DNA of 63,398 nt from Nitrospirota bacterium (GTDB lineage: Bacteria > Nitrospirota > Nitrospiria > SBBL01 > JAADHI01): assembly GCA_029261155.1 (NCBI GenBank), contig JAJDBW010000041.1, forward strand, positions 1 to 63,398. The letters are read 5' to 3'. The translations under genes and the position numbers were made by a program. Below are positions 26,886 through 36,067 of this stretch, piece by piece; the first letter of the stretch is position 1, and every line of letters starts with the position of its first letter. The notes below the pieces were generated by a model, which saw nothing but the letters and a program-made list of their open reading frames with translations, was not told the origin of the DNA and made no database searches.

Positions 26886-28066
26886 CCCTTCTTCACCAAT
26901 GCATTGAGGGTTTCGATAACCCGATCAACATCCTCCATACGCATAGACGGATAGATGGGAAGACTCAGCTCTCGGGCATAAAAGTCTTCTGCAAGGGGAC
27001 AAAGACCTTTTGGATACCCTAAGTTTCGGTAATAGGGCTGGAGGTAGATGGGGATGTAATGCGTTTGAACAAGGATCCCCTTTTCTTTTAAACGCTCGAA
27101 GAGATTGGCTTTTTGTGCAACAAGGGAATCTTTGAGTCGAATGGGATAGAGGTGATAGGCCGAATAGGTGTTTCCTTTTTCAAGCGGAATCTCAAACAGG
27201 GGATGATTTTGGAACGCCGCGTCATAACGTCGCGCAATCGCTCGCCGCGCCTCAACAAAGCGCTTGATCTTTTTGAGTTGTGATAGACCCAAGGCCGCAT
27301 GGATATCCGACATGCGGTAGTTGAATCCGAGTGCCTGCATCTCGTAATACCAAGGGCCATCGGCTTTATGGGCAAAATGGTCCCGAACTACGCCATGGGT
27401 CCGAAATTGCTGCAAACGTTCATATAGGGCTTTGTCTTTCGTCACGACAGCGCCGCCTTCACCCGTGGTAATGAGTTTGACGGGATGAAAACTAAACACG
27501 GTGAGATCGGAAATCGATCCAATTTTTCGTCCCTCCGCCTCCGAGCCCAAGGCATGGCAGCCGTCTTCGATCACCATGAGATTGTGCTTGTTCGCAATAG
27601 AAACAATCGCTTTCATATCGCAGGGAAAGCCGGCAAAATGGACAGGAACAATCGCTTTAATCTTTGGATCCTGCGCAAGCCGATTCGTAAGGATCGCTTC
27701 TATTTTATTGGGATCGATATTTCCCGAATCGGGATCGATGTCGGCGAAAACCGGTATTGCGCCGACAGATGCTGCGGCATTGGCTGTGGCCAAAAAACTG
27801 ATCGGGCTGCTTAAGATGGCGTCCTTGGGTCCCAGACCTGCAGCGAGATAGGCCAGATGGAGCGCGGCGGTCCCAGAGGAACAGGCCACCGCATAAGGCG
27901 CGCCGCAATATTCCGCCAAGGCCGCTTCAAACAACCCGACCCGATCGCCTTGGGTCAAGCGTTCGGACTTTAGGACATCGACGACGGCTTGAATATCGTC
28001 GTCCTCAATAGTTTGCCGCCCGTAGGGAAGGATCTTGGGCGATGTTTTCGGGTTTGGCATCGACAT
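26882..28066 (-). CDS. pseC: UDP-4-amino-4,6-dideoxy-N-acetyl-beta-L-altrosamine transaminase
   Basis: DegT/DnrJ/EryC1-type PLP aminotransferase of about 394 residues, second step of pseudaminic acid synthesis. Family marks are AVACSSGTAALHLAYLAAGL near residue 55, VIEDGCHALGSE near 170 and the PLP lysine in TVFSFHPVKLITTGEGG near 190. It directly follows pseB and starts inside its 3' end (about 60 nt overlap). The ATG at 28066 and another at 28060 are both possible starts. Shine-Dalgarno evidence is weak (GGAA). Confidence 0.92.
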   Translation of the reverse strand: MSMPNPKTSPKILPYGRQTIEDDDIQAVVDVLKSERLTQGDRVGLFEAALAEYCGAPYAVACSSGTAALHLAYLAAGLGPKDAILSSPISFLATANAAASVGAIPVFADIDPDSGNIDPNKIEAILTNRLAQDPKIKAIVPVHFAGFPCDMKAIVSIANKHNLMVIEDGCHALGSEAEGRKIGSISDLTVFSFHPVKLITTGEGGAVVTKDKALYERLQQFRTHGVVRDHFAHKADGPWYYEMQALGFNYRMSDIHAALGLSQLKKIKRFVEARRAIARRYDAAFQNHPLFEIPLEKGNTYSAYHLYPIRLKDSLVAQKANLFERLKEKGILVQTHYIPIYLQPYYRNLGYPKGLCPLAEDFYARELSLPIYPSMRMEDVDRVIETLNALVKKG

Positions 28067-29036
28067 TATTTCCAATCATTTTTTTGATTGCAACCAAAGA
28101 AAGCCGCTGACGATTCGAACCGCTGCTGTACACAAAACCTTTGGCCACGGGTTTTCCTCCGTTCTTCCGTTTTTCTTCCGTCCACCAGGGAAATTGCGGC
28201 TGAATCACATAGTAGTCTTTGTATTCGAGGGTCAATCGTCCGTCTTCCTCCGAAATCAAGGCCTCATGAAGTTTCTCTCCAGGACGAATTCCGATGGTCT
28301 TAATCCGGCACTCCGGGCCAATGGCCTTGGCGATATCCAGAAGAGTAGCGGTGGGAATCTTGGGGACGAAAATTTCACCGCCATGCATCTTTTCCAAGGC
28401 CGTCAACACAAAATCCACACCTTGATCCAAGGTGATCCAAAACCGGGTCATCCGCCGGTCGGTCACCGGAAAAACACCGGACTTCCGGAGCTTTAAAAAA
28501 TAGGGAATAACGCTGCCCCGGCTCCCAACGACATTGCCATAGCGGACCACACAAAAACGCGTGGCCCGTTGGCCCGCGTAGCTGTTGCCCGCAGTAAAAA
28601 GTTTGTCCGAACATAACTTCGTCGCACCATAGAGATTTATCGGATTGCAGGCCTTGTCCGTACTCAACGCGACGACTTTTTGGATGCCATGATCGATGGC
28701 CACGTCGATGATGTTCTGCGCGCCTATGACGTTGGTTTTAATACACTCGAAGGGGTTATATTCCGCCGTCGGCACTTGCTTCAGGGCCGCCGCATGCACC
28801 ACGTAATCCACACCTTCGAAAGCCCGATGGAGACGCACTTTGTCCCGAACATCGCCGATGAAAAAACGAATCGCATCGTTGCTCAGTTTCTGCTGCATCT
28901 CATATTGCTTAAATTCGTCGCGGCTAAAAATAATGAGACGTTTCGGTTGAAAACGCGAAAGCACGGTCTGGACAAAACGCTTTCCAAAAGAACCGGTCCC
29001 CCCGGTCACCAAAATGGTCTTTCCATTTAAATCCAT
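28005..29036 (-). CDS. pseB: UDP-N-acetylglucosamine 4,6-dehydratase (inverting), PseB
   Basis: First committed enzyme of the pathway, an extended SDR. NAD-binding ILVTGGTGSFGKRFVQ is at the N-terminus, and the FlaA1/PseB hallmark VVALSTDKACNPINLYGATKL lies near residue 120 and includes the catalytic Tyr and Lys. FVPKIPTATLLDIAKAI near residue 240 is typical. I start at ATG 29036 (AAGG about eight nt upstream). A TTG five codons earlier is possible. It is the first gene of the 16-gene operon and sits under a sigma-54-type promoter. Confidence 0.94.
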   Translation of the reverse strand: MDLNGKTILVTGGTGSFGKRFVQTVLSRFQPKRLIIFSRDEFKQYEMQQKLSNDAIRFFIGDVRDKVRLHRAFEGVDYVVHAAALKQVPTAEYNPFECIKTNVIGAQNIIDVAIDHGIQKVVALSTDKACNPINLYGATKLCSDKLFTAGNSYAGQRATRFCVVRYGNVVGSRGSVIPYFLKLRKSGVFPVTDRRMTRFWITLDQGVDFVLTALEKMHGGEIFVPKIPTATLLDIAKAIGPECRIKTIGIRPGEKLHEALISEEDGRLTLEYKDYYVIQPQFPWWTEEKRKNGGKPVAKGFVYSSGSNRQRLSLVAIKKMIGNNVDAKPENIAQDPSLRAANY

Positions 29037-29073
29037 ACTTTTAGCCTTCAACGCGGTTTACCTTTCTAAGTTA

Positions 29074-29089
29074 AGCAATAAGCCTGCCA
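29074..29089 (-). promoter_or_regulatory. Sigma-54 promoter of the nonulosonate operon
   Basis: On the minus strand TGGCAGGCTTATTGCT matches the sigma-54 consensus TGGCACG-N4-TTGC(A/T) at all but one defined position, with GG and GC ten nt apart as required. The predicted start of transcription, near 29063, is 27 nt before the pseB ATG. Sigma-54 with FlrC/FleQ-type activators drives mid-hierarchy flagellar genes in many bacteria, so this would put sugar synthesis in step with hook and filament assembly. Confidence 0.75.
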
Positions 29090-29258
29090 TACTGCCTCGG
29101 GCTTAGCGGCCCTAAATTGCACGGAAAAGCGCTTAAAACGGCGCGCACAAAATAAATTGTCAACGATTTGACGAACGATGAATCTTTTACTGACGGAGTG
29201 CAGTCATTCTGAACCGTTTTTTCCTGAACCGATTTTCCAAGTCGAATCGGAAAGGCGC

Positions 29259-29729
29259 TTAACGATTTGAAACCAATTTTCGGTTTTTTTCTGGAAACTT
29301 TAGGATTGGCTCTCGGACTTTATATCCCGAATCGTGCAGGACGACCTGCTTTCCAATCCGTAATTGATGATTAATCAACAACGGTGCCATGAGGTTCACC
29401 GTCAGCTTCATTGGATTGTCTTGGGGAAGGGTTACAATCGAGAGCATCGCCATGGCGGACTTGTCTTCGATTTTTAAGATTTCCAGTTCGGATTTTGGAA
29501 AGGGGGGCGCATACTCCGGATGAATGACCAGGGGATCGATCACAACAAAACCCAAATCAGGATCTTCAATCGATTGCAGCCATAAAAATAGATGCCCTTT
29601 TTCATATTCGGTAAGTAGATATTTTTTTAGTGAAGGAAAACCAGGAATCCCTTCCTGAAAGGTGATGAGCGATTCTGGATCGACTTCAAGCGACCGATCA
29701 AGTTTCTTGCTCTCAACTACAATCTTCAT
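29259..29729 (-). CDS. fliW: Flagellar assembly factor FliW
   Basis: 156 residues. FliW binds CsrA and also flagellin, so that free flagellin releases FliW to inhibit CsrA and let flagellin be translated. The domain is clear: [19 protein letters not shown] near residue 22, [18 protein letters not shown] near 56 and [19 protein letters not shown] near 111. It overlaps csrA by 4 nt (ATGA). Last gene of the flgF-fliW operon. Confidence 0.94.
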   Translation of the reverse strand: MKIVVESKKLDRSLEVDPESLITFQEGIPGFPSLKKYLLTEYEKGHLFLWLQSIEDPDLGFVVIDPLVIHPEYAPPFPKSELEILKIEDKSAMAMLSIVTLPQDNPMKLTVNLMAPLLINHQLRIGKQVVLHDSGYKVREPILKFPEKNRKLVSNR

Positions 29730-29989
29730 GCCTTTGACTCCTTCTCGCCTGTCTGACCACTTGCACCCTCTTTTTTCGAGAGCAGCTTTTGAAGTCCTTT
29801 CAAATTTGCACCTGCTGCGCTTCGATTTTCGCGAATCGTTTTAGCCAAGATTTCCTCTCGATAAATACTGACCTCTTTGGGCGCTTCCACCCCGAGTTTT
29901 ACGTGGCTCCCATGAATCTGAGTCACCACGACAGTAATTTCATTACCGATCGCAATTTTCTCGCCCAACTTCCGTGTCAGGACCAACAT
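29726..29989 (-). CDS. csrA: Carbon storage regulator CsrA
   Basis: RNA-binding translational regulator of 87 residues with the full CsrA core [15 protein letters not shown] followed by [19 protein letters not shown] and IYREEI. A C-terminal tail of about 25 residues is rich in Lys, Glu and Gly, longer than in enteric CsrA. It lies between flgL and fliW, the classical setting for FliW-controlled CsrA. The flagellin leader at 8789-8831 carries two GGA sites and is the likely target. Confidence 0.95.
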   Translation of the reverse strand: MLVLTRKLGEKIAIGNEITVVVTQIHGSHVKLGVEAPKEVSIYREEILAKTIRENRSAAGANLKGLQKLLSKKEGASGQTGEKESKA

Positions 29990-29999
29990 CGCTTAGACC

Positions 30000-31214
30000 T
30001 TATCTGAGGAAATCCACCAATGAAATATTAAAGATCCTTGCCGCCAATGACCGACTCACCTCTAATGCATTTTCCTGAAGAACCAGGTCGGAAATGGCCC
30101 GTGTAATATCCAAATCTTCCTGTTCAGATTTCAGCCGCATCACCACGGTCTTAAAATCCTCATGCAATCCAGAGCTTGTCTCGACGCGATTGAGTCTCGC
30201 GCCCAAGGCCACCCGTTCATTACTCACTTGATCGCCGGCCGTATTCAATTCCGATAGCGCAGTTTGAATTCCGGCAGGGACATTCGATTCCAATGCGATT
30301 TGTAAACCGCCCAGGGCCGCGAGGATATCAATACCCCCGCCGGCGCCTTTTACGAGCCGATCTCCCGGCACGTTTTTAATGACCGTATTATTCTGATCAA
30401 TGGCGATCTGTACTTCTCCCGAATCGCCCAGATACGTTCCGACTGCCCGAGTTGTCCCGGCGGACAAGCCCAAAACCGCCTGTCCCGTGCCTGCCGTAAA
30501 GGTGACATTCGAGGTGCCTCCGATGGCATTCGATTGAATCACCAAGTGGTCCGTATCGAAACTGACTGTCGTACTGAGTCCGCCGGACTGAAATCCTGCA
30601 TCCGTGTTGATCGCCGTTTGAAGCATCGTCGCCAAGGCCGTACCGGTGGCATAGGCCCCGGCGGGAAGTGTCACGGTCGAGGTCGTCCCATCCAAAGTTA
30701 GGGTCAACTGGTCATTGACCGTCGCAGTAATCGTGACCGGCAGGGCAACCGCCGTACCGACATAATCGCCCTTGTTTAAAAATGGCGGGGCATCGGTCTG
30801 ATGGCCGCCAAAAATGTAATGCCCTGCTTGTGAACTATTGGCGACCGCGACCACTTGATCGTAAATGAGTCTGACCTCTCTGGCGAGATTGGCGCGGTCC
30901 AGTGCGCTGAGCGTCCCATTGGCCCCTTGAAGGGCGAGTTCACGGGCGCGGATAAATTGATTCTCAATAGTCGCCAGCACCGATTCGGAAATGGAAAGCG
31001 AGGCATCGGCCTGATCGATATTTCTGAGGAATTGATCTATTTCAGATAAATTTTTATCGCTATTGACGACAATTGTGTGCTTGACGGGATCGTCGGAAGA
31101 TCGGTTAATTTTTTTTCCCGTGGAGATCTGTTCTTGAATACGGAAAAGCCTTTGGTCCTGACGCTGCATCCGCTCCGTAATGGCATTGAAAAACATTCGA
31201 TCCGAAATACGCAT
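30000..31214 (-). CDS. flgL: Flagellar hook-filament junction protein FlgL
   Basis: 404 residues. The flagellin-like N-terminus RISDRMFFNAITERMQRQD and QISTGKKINRSSDDPVKHT, and the C-terminal helix DITRAISDLVLQENALEVS, are typical. The middle (about 140-290) is a Thr- and Gly-rich variable region resembling the flagellin surface domain. It forms the second junction layer between hook and filament. It is 45 nt downstream of flgK and 10 nt upstream of csrA. Confidence 0.93.
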   Translation of the reverse strand: MRISDRMFFNAITERMQRQDQRLFRIQEQISTGKKINRSSDDPVKHTIVVNSDKNLSEIDQFLRNIDQADASLSISESVLATIENQFIRARELALQGANGTLSALDRANLAREVRLIYDQVVAVANSSQAGHYIFGGHQTDAPPFLNKGDYVGTAVALPVTITATVNDQLTLTLDGTTSTVTLPAGAYATGTALATMLQTAINTDAGFQSGGLSTTVSFDTDHLVIQSNAIGGTSNVTFTAGTGQAVLGLSAGTTRAVGTYLGDSGEVQIAIDQNNTVIKNVPGDRLVKGAGGGIDILAALGGLQIALESNVPAGIQTALSELNTAGDQVSNERVALGARLNRVETSSGLHEDFKTVVMRLKSEQEDLDITRAISDLVLQENALEVSRSLAARIFNISLVDFLR

Positions 31215-31259
31215 TATCGTTCTCTCAAAACATCCTTAATTAAATGAAATGCTGAACCC

Positions 31260-32909
31260 TTATCTCAGCATGCCTAAAACCGTTTGGTAGAGTTCGTCCG
31301 CCAAAGTAATCAATCGCGCCGAGGCTTCGTAGGCGCGCTGAAAGCGGATGATATTGGTCATTTCCTCATCGAGTGAAACGCCCGAGACGGATTCCCTCAG
31401 GTCGAATAACTGCGCGTGAATCGTTAACTCAACTTCGGCATGACGCTGCGCCGTCTGTGCGCGCGCGCCCACATCACTGGTTAAACCGCTGTAGTAGCCT
31501 TGCAGTGTATTGCCTCCCAATGCGGTCACCGCTTTGTTTTGGATTGCGGCGATCAGAAGCGCATTCGCGTTGTCCCCTGGAACACCCGCTGCCGTTGAGG
31601 CGGCTGCCACCTTGTTCGGGTCACTCTGTGTCACCGAGATCGCCGCCGCCGAGCCTTTGTGGGCGCTGACCCGAAATTGATCACCAGCGACCGGTGCGCC
31701 GCTGATGGCCACATCCAAACCCTCAAATGTCACTGTCGTCGGATCTGCATAGGCACCCGTCGTGGACGCGCCCGTCGTGGAATTACTGAGGGTATAGTTA
31801 CCGCCGGTAAAGCTGAGGACATAGGGATTCAGGCTGAGCGCCGCGGCATTCGAGACGGTCACGCCAACAACGGCAGTCCCAGTGTTTGCCGTCAGGCCGC
31901 TGGCACTCGGATTCAAAGGACCGAAAAAGTTATTTCCAGTCGTTCCATCCAGACCGAAACCCACACGGTGTTGTTGATTGAGTTCGTTGATGGTCCCCCC
32001 AACCAGGCGATCCAGAGTATTGATAAAACCCGGCAATATTTGGTCTCGAATGTCTATTAAGCCTTTAAGACGACCGTCCGTTATTGAAGACGTTAAATCG
32101 GAAGTTGCGCCCGTCCCCGGATCGAACAATACGGTGACAAAACCATCGTTATCCGCATCGGCCAAAGCGCTGAGGCTTGCCGTCACATTCCCTTCGACAA
32201 GGGTCTTGCCCGAGCCCACAAAAACCGTCGTTTGGCCGAAGGCGTCTTCTATGGTTTTAATGTCTATTTTTTTCGCCAAGTCATTTAATAAAAGTTGGCG
32301 TTCATCTCTCAAATCGTTCGCGTGCTGGCCAGAAAATTCGGCCTGTTTGATCTGAACGTTCAATTCCCCAATTTTCGGCACAATCACGTTGATTTCATTG
32401 ATGACGGCAATTGTCTCTTTGTTTACATCCGTGCGGATGGTTTGAAATTGGCGATCCGTGATCCGCAGGCGTTGAACGAAAACTTCGGCCTGCTCCAGTA
32501 AGGCGACACGGGCAGAATGATCTTGTGGATTATTGGACACATCGTTGAGTGCGGCGAAAAATTCGTTAAATGCCCGGTTTAGGCCTGTTCCTTGTGAATC
32601 GCTGAAGACCGATTCGATCCTGCGCAGGATCCCTTCTTCGGTTTGAAGCCGGCCCAAGGCCGATTCGCCTGAAATGAGCTGGTCTTCAACAAAGCGATCC
32701 ACCACGCGGCGGATTTCCCCAATCTCGACGCCTGTGCCGATCTGACCGGGTTGCCCGTTGATCGGATTGGTTGCGCTGAATACAGCTTCTTGACGGCTGT
32801 AACCCGGGGTGCTGACATTCGCGATATTTTGAGAGGTCACCTGCAGGGCTTTTTGATTCGAAAAAAGTGCGCTGCGGCCAATATTAAATATTTCGGGGAT
32901 GCCTGCCAT
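31260..32909 (-). CDS. flgK: Flagellar hook-associated protein 1, FlgK
   Basis: 549 residues with the rod/hook N-terminal signature NIGRSALFSNQKALQV and SQNIANVSTPGYSRQEAV. The family C-terminus is VSLDEEMTNIIRFQRAYEAS. Forms the first hook-filament junction layer outside the cell. Three nt after the flgN stop and in one operon with flgL. Length is ordinary for the family. Confidence 0.95.
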   Translation of the reverse strand: MAGIPEIFNIGRSALFSNQKALQVTSQNIANVSTPGYSRQEAVFSATNPINGQPGQIGTGVEIGEIRRVVDRFVEDQLISGESALGRLQTEEGILRRIESVFSDSQGTGLNRAFNEFFAALNDVSNNPQDHSARVALLEQAEVFVQRLRITDRQFQTIRTDVNKETIAVINEINVIVPKIGELNVQIKQAEFSGQHANDLRDERQLLLNDLAKKIDIKTIEDAFGQTTVFVGSGKTLVEGNVTASLSALADADNDGFVTVLFDPGTGATSDLTSSITDGRLKGLIDIRDQILPGFINTLDRLVGGTINELNQQHRVGFGLDGTTGNNFFGPLNPSASGLTANTGTAVVGVTVSNAAALSLNPYVLSFTGGNYTLSNSTTGASTTGAYADPTTVTFEGLDVAISGAPVAGDQFRVSAHKGSAAAISVTQSDPNKVAAASTAAGVPGDNANALLIAAIQNKAVTALGGNTLQGYYSGLTSDVGARAQTAQRHAEVELTIHAQLFDLRESVSGVSLDEEMTNIIRFQRAYEASARLITLADELYQTVLGMLR

Positions 32910-32912
32910 GGC

Positions 32913-33428
32913 CTAGCGCTTCCCGAAGGTTCGGCCGTTGGAGGATGCCGCCTTTACAACGCCGTTCTGTTGATACGTGGGGGGAAGCTCAATCGTTAAA
33001 TGCCGAAGTGTTCCAAGCAAGCCGGAAATCTGGGTGAGGATGCGGCCGACGAGCATGCCGTTCATTTGGTTAATCTCATGGATGCTGGCCATCAAGGCCT
33101 CAAGGCGAATTTGGCTGGACTGAAGCTGCTCCCGAAAGGGGGACGGACTCAAAGTAATCAGGCTTTTTAAGGTCGGTGTCGTATCCGAATCATCAACGCT
33201 TTCAAGGATTTCGATCCGCTGGCGCTCCAACTCGGCAATGCGCACAAGGCTTGCCTCTTTTTCTTGGCTGCACTGATCCAGACCCTCGACGTCTCCCGCG
33301 ATAATCAATCGCTTTTCCGCTTGAAGGCAGGATTGAAGGCTTTGATGGGCTCGGATGGTCTCCTCAAGGCTGTCACATAATCCTTGGAAATCCATTTCAA
33401 ATTGGGCGTGTATTTCGGCAATGGGCAT
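32913..33428 (-). CDS. flgN: FlgN-type export chaperone for FlgK and FlgL
   Basis: About 171 residues, mostly helical, with a FlgN-like N-terminal helix pair (DFQGLCDSLEETIRAHQSL) and NQMNGMLVGRILTQISGLL later. FlgN keeps FlgK and FlgL unfolded for export. Placement between flgM and flgK is the standard order. I choose the third Met (33428) because AAGGA lies seven nt before it and only one nt before the first Met. Confidence 0.8.
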   Translation of the reverse strand: MPIAEIHAQFEMDFQGLCDSLEETIRAHQSLQSCLQAEKRLIIAGDVEGLDQCSQEKEASLVRIAELERQRIEILESVDDSDTTPTLKSLITLSPSPFREQLQSSQIRLEALMASIHEINQMNGMLVGRILTQISGLLGTLRHLTIELPPTYQQNGVVKAASSNGRTFGKR

Positions 33429-33461
33429 CGACATATCCTTAGTGAGGGAGGAAAAACACGG

Positions 33462-33770
33462 TCACGACACTTTATCTTGAACAGCAGAACGAATGAGTTT
33501 TTCAGCAATCTGCTTTCCGTCTACAGCATAGGTTCCGGCTTCAATTTTTTGCTGAAGCGCGGCGACGCGTTCCGTTCGGACTTCCGGTCCGGATGCGGCG
33601 AGCGCGTTCAAGTGTTGGATATGACGTGCCTTTTCAGAAATATTGACCGAATCGGCGGGAGAAGAATGACTCGTCTCCTGGGCTTGAGCATCTGTCGTCT
33701 TTTTTGGCGTCGTTTTGCCTAAAAGCGTTTTTTCTAAGATCAAGCCGGGGTTTTTATCAGGTATTTTCAT
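33462..33770 (-). CDS. flgM: Anti-sigma-28 factor FlgM
   Basis: About 102 residues. The N-terminal half is disordered and polar. The C-terminal half has the FlgM signature SVNISEKARHIQHLNALAA followed by RTERVAALQQKIEAGTYAVD. FlgM holds FliA inactive until the hook is finished and FlgM is exported, which delays the flagellin promoter seen at 8911-8937. A GGAG six nt before ATG 33770 fixes this start over one four codons upstream. Confidence 0.9.
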   Translation of the reverse strand: MKIPDKNPGLILEKTLLGKTTPKKTTDAQAQETSHSSPADSVNISEKARHIQHLNALAASGPEVRTERVAALQQKIEAGTYAVDGKQIAEKLIRSAVQDKVS

Positions 33771-33821
33771 GTAAATCTCCAATTTTGCGTTTGATTATTC
33801 ATCGGTCGTTTCAATAAAAAC

Positions 33822-34166
33822 TTAAGGTTTTTTATGCAAATTCTTCAATAATACCTCAGCGAGTCCGATTCCACCGTGATCGGTCATTTTATTTGCAATG
33901 GCCTCGTCGAACATACTTTGGTAGATGTCCCCGCCATAACCAAGTTCAGCCCCATCCGATTTGTTTATCGTCTTCCGCATCTCTTTTAAAAGGGATTGCA
34001 CAAAGTAAGCCTCGAAGGCTTTCGCCCCTTTTTTGAGCTCGGCCGCCTTGGCCTCGGCACTCAGTGCTTTTTGATCCGAAGGAGCTAGGGGCCGGGAAGC
34101 GGCGTTCAATTGGTTTTGTGAATTGAGAGACTGAGCCGCTGAAGCAAGAAAGTTAAAGGACTCCAT
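33822..34166 (-). CDS. flgJ: Rod-binding protein FlgJ, N-terminal domain only
   Basis: 114 residues covering only the rod-scaffolding domain (KGAKAFEAYFVQSLLKEMRK near residue 48, GGDIYQSMFDEAIANKM near 77). The muramidase domain found in enteric FlgJ is missing, as in many delta-type and Nitrospira-like bacteria, so a separate peptidoglycan hydrolase must open the wall for the rod. The start overlaps the flgI stop by one base. Confidence 0.9.
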   Translation of the reverse strand: MESFNFLASAAQSLNSQNQLNAASRPLAPSDQKALSAEAKAAELKKGAKAFEAYFVQSLLKEMRKTINKSDGAELGYGGDIYQSMFDEAIANKMTDHGGIGLAEVLLKNLHKKP

Positions 34167-35335
34167 TATAAAATCTCCAAATCCGCATGGAGCGCACCGG
34201 CGGCCTTAATGGCTTGCAGGATGGAAATAAGATCCCGTGGGGTCACCCCTATGGAGTTGAGGCCTCGAATTAATTCGCCGATGGTGGTTCCCCCGCGCAT
34301 CAACACGATTTTAGAGTCGCCCTCGATCACTTCGGTTTCCCCTTGCGGAACGACAACGGTCTGCGCACCTTGGGGCGCAAGCGGCGGCGGTTGAGAAACT
34401 TGAAAATCCGTCCGGACTCGGATGGTCAAATTCCCGTGGGCAATGGCCACATCGGCGATTCTGACCTGATCGCCCATGACGATGGTCCCGGTTCGCTCGT
34501 TAACCACGACCCTTGCGGGCGTATCGATCATCACGTCAAGCGATTCAATCAAGGCCAACAAAGCCACTTCCTTTCCGCGGTATTTTTCCGTCACCTGGAG
34601 TTCCACGGTACCCGCATCGAGCGGACGGGCCAGTGCGGTGGACGCACCATCGGCAGCCAGCGCACTATTGATTGTATCCGATAACCTTAGGGCGGTGGTA
34701 AAGTCCTGACGACGAAGTACGATTTTAAATTTCTCCTGGTCTTCAAAGGGAAAGAGCACCTCTTTTTCCACCAGGGCACCTGCTGCAATTCGTCCGGCGG
34801 TGGGATGATTTTTTTGGCTGGTATCGGCACCCTGCCCACCGATAAATCCCCCAATGGAGACCGCCCCCTGCGCAATGGCATAGACCTTCTGGTCGGGCCC
34901 CTTCAGTGGCGTTAAGAGCAAGGTGCCCCCCTGTAAACTGCTCGCATCGCCAAGCGACGAAACGGTCACATCCAGCCGACTTCCCGTTCGGACGAAGGGC
35001 GGCAGCTTCGTCGTTACCATCACAGCCGCCACATTTTTTACCTTGACCGAATTCGGGTCAACCGTGATGCCCATCTTGTTCAACATGCTGGAAAGCGTCT
35101 GCACTGTAAAGAGCGTGCCGGTCTTGTCTCCCGTACCGTTAAGGCCAATCACCAATCCATAGCCGATTAAGGAATTGTCGCGTACGCCTTGAAGGGACGC
35201 GATGTCCTTCACGCGCGCAGCCTCGGCGGCCTGATGAAAGGGCAAAACCGATATCATAAGGAGGAAGGCATACAGTATCCGGCGCGCTGTTCGGTAAGAC
35301 GATATCGGGGGCCTAGCCATTGTCTTCTTCATCAT
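34166..35335 (-). CDS. flgI: Flagellar P-ring protein FlgI
   Basis: 389 residues with a signal peptide (LYAFLLMISVLPFHQAAEA) and the family core VRDNSLIGYGLVIGLNGTGD near residue 50. Other marks are VRTGSRLDVTVSSLGDASS near 113 and the C-terminal IGELIRGLNSIGVTPRDLI. It forms the periplasmic ring around the rod in peptidoglycan, which shows that the host has an outer membrane. Two ATGs one codon apart follow GAGGGG. Confidence 0.95.
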   Translation of the reverse strand: MMKKTMARPPISSYRTARRILYAFLLMISVLPFHQAAEAARVKDIASLQGVRDNSLIGYGLVIGLNGTGDKTGTLFTVQTLSSMLNKMGITVDPNSVKVKNVAAVMVTTKLPPFVRTGSRLDVTVSSLGDASSLQGGTLLLTPLKGPDQKVYAIAQGAVSIGGFIGGQGADTSQKNHPTAGRIAAGALVEKEVLFPFEDQEKFKIVLRRQDFTTALRLSDTINSALAADGASTALARPLDAGTVELQVTEKYRGKEVALLALIESLDVMIDTPARVVVNERTGTIVMGDQVRIADVAIAHGNLTIRVRTDFQVSQPPPLAPQGAQTVVVPQGETEVIEGDSKIVLMRGGTTIGELIRGLNSIGVTPRDLISILQAIKAAGALHADLEIL

Positions 35336-35341
35336 TCCCCT

Positions 35342-36064
35342 CTAAAAAGGCCAGATAAAATCGATTAAACGCATCAACCAGCCCGGTCGCTGTTTGTCAT
35401 CGATGACGCCATGACCAGAGTACTCAATCTTGGCATCGGCCATGACCGTCGAGATTACGGTATTTCCAGGGCCGATGTCTTCCGGTCGAATAATCCCGCT
35501 GATCGAGAGATACTCCTTCTCTTTATTAATCATCACCTCGCGGTTCCCTTGGATCTCCATATTTCCATTGGGGTAAACGCGAGTCACGATCGCCGTCACT
35601 TCGGCAGTCAAGCTGCCGCTCCGGCTGGTCGAACCGTCACCGTCGAAGGAATTCGAAAAATTAGTACTGGCTTCGGCCTGTGCGAGTTTATCCGAAGCCA
35701 AACCAAAAAAAGCGCCTGCGGATGTGGATAGAGACGAGGACCGCCCTGTGGAGGTATTGGCGTCCTTGGAGCCGCTCGCATTCTCAATGACGCGCACGGT
35801 GACGATATCGCCGAGGAAACCTGCCTTGGTATCTTGAAAAAAGAAACTCCGCGCATTGTCTTCTTTCCAAAGCGAACCTTTATTCGATGCATCCTGCCGA
35901 CTCGCCAGCAGAGGCATTGTTTCAGGCAATGCGGCGGAAACCGTCTCGACCTTTGTCTTCGGCGAGGACTTCGTCACCCGGATCAAACCGCATCCGTATA
36001 TTCCCGTTGAAGCGATAAAAACCAGCAGCAACACTAGAGCCACCCTTTTGAGAAAATACCCCAT
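35342..36064 (-). CDS. flgH: Flagellar L-ring lipoprotein FlgH
   Basis: 240 residues. The signal peptide ends in a lipobox (STGIYGCG), so cysteine 25 or so is lipidated and the protein sits in the outer membrane. Family motifs are SLWKEDNARSFFFQDTKAG, GDIVTVRVIENASGSKDA and GNMEIQGNREVMINKEKEY. Forms the L ring. Three nt after flgA and six before flgI. Confidence 0.95.
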   Translation of the reverse strand: MGYFLKRVALVLLLVFIASTGIYGCGLIRVTKSSPKTKVETVSAALPETMPLLASRQDASNKGSLWKEDNARSFFFQDTKAGFLGDIVTVRVIENASGSKDANTSTGRSSSLSTSAGAFFGLASDKLAQAEASTNFSNSFDGDGSTSRSGSLTAEVTAIVTRVYPNGNMEIQGNREVMINKEKEYLSISGIIRPEDIGPGNTVISTVMADAKIEYSGHGVIDDKQRPGWLMRLIDFIWPF

Positions 36065-36067
36065 CGC

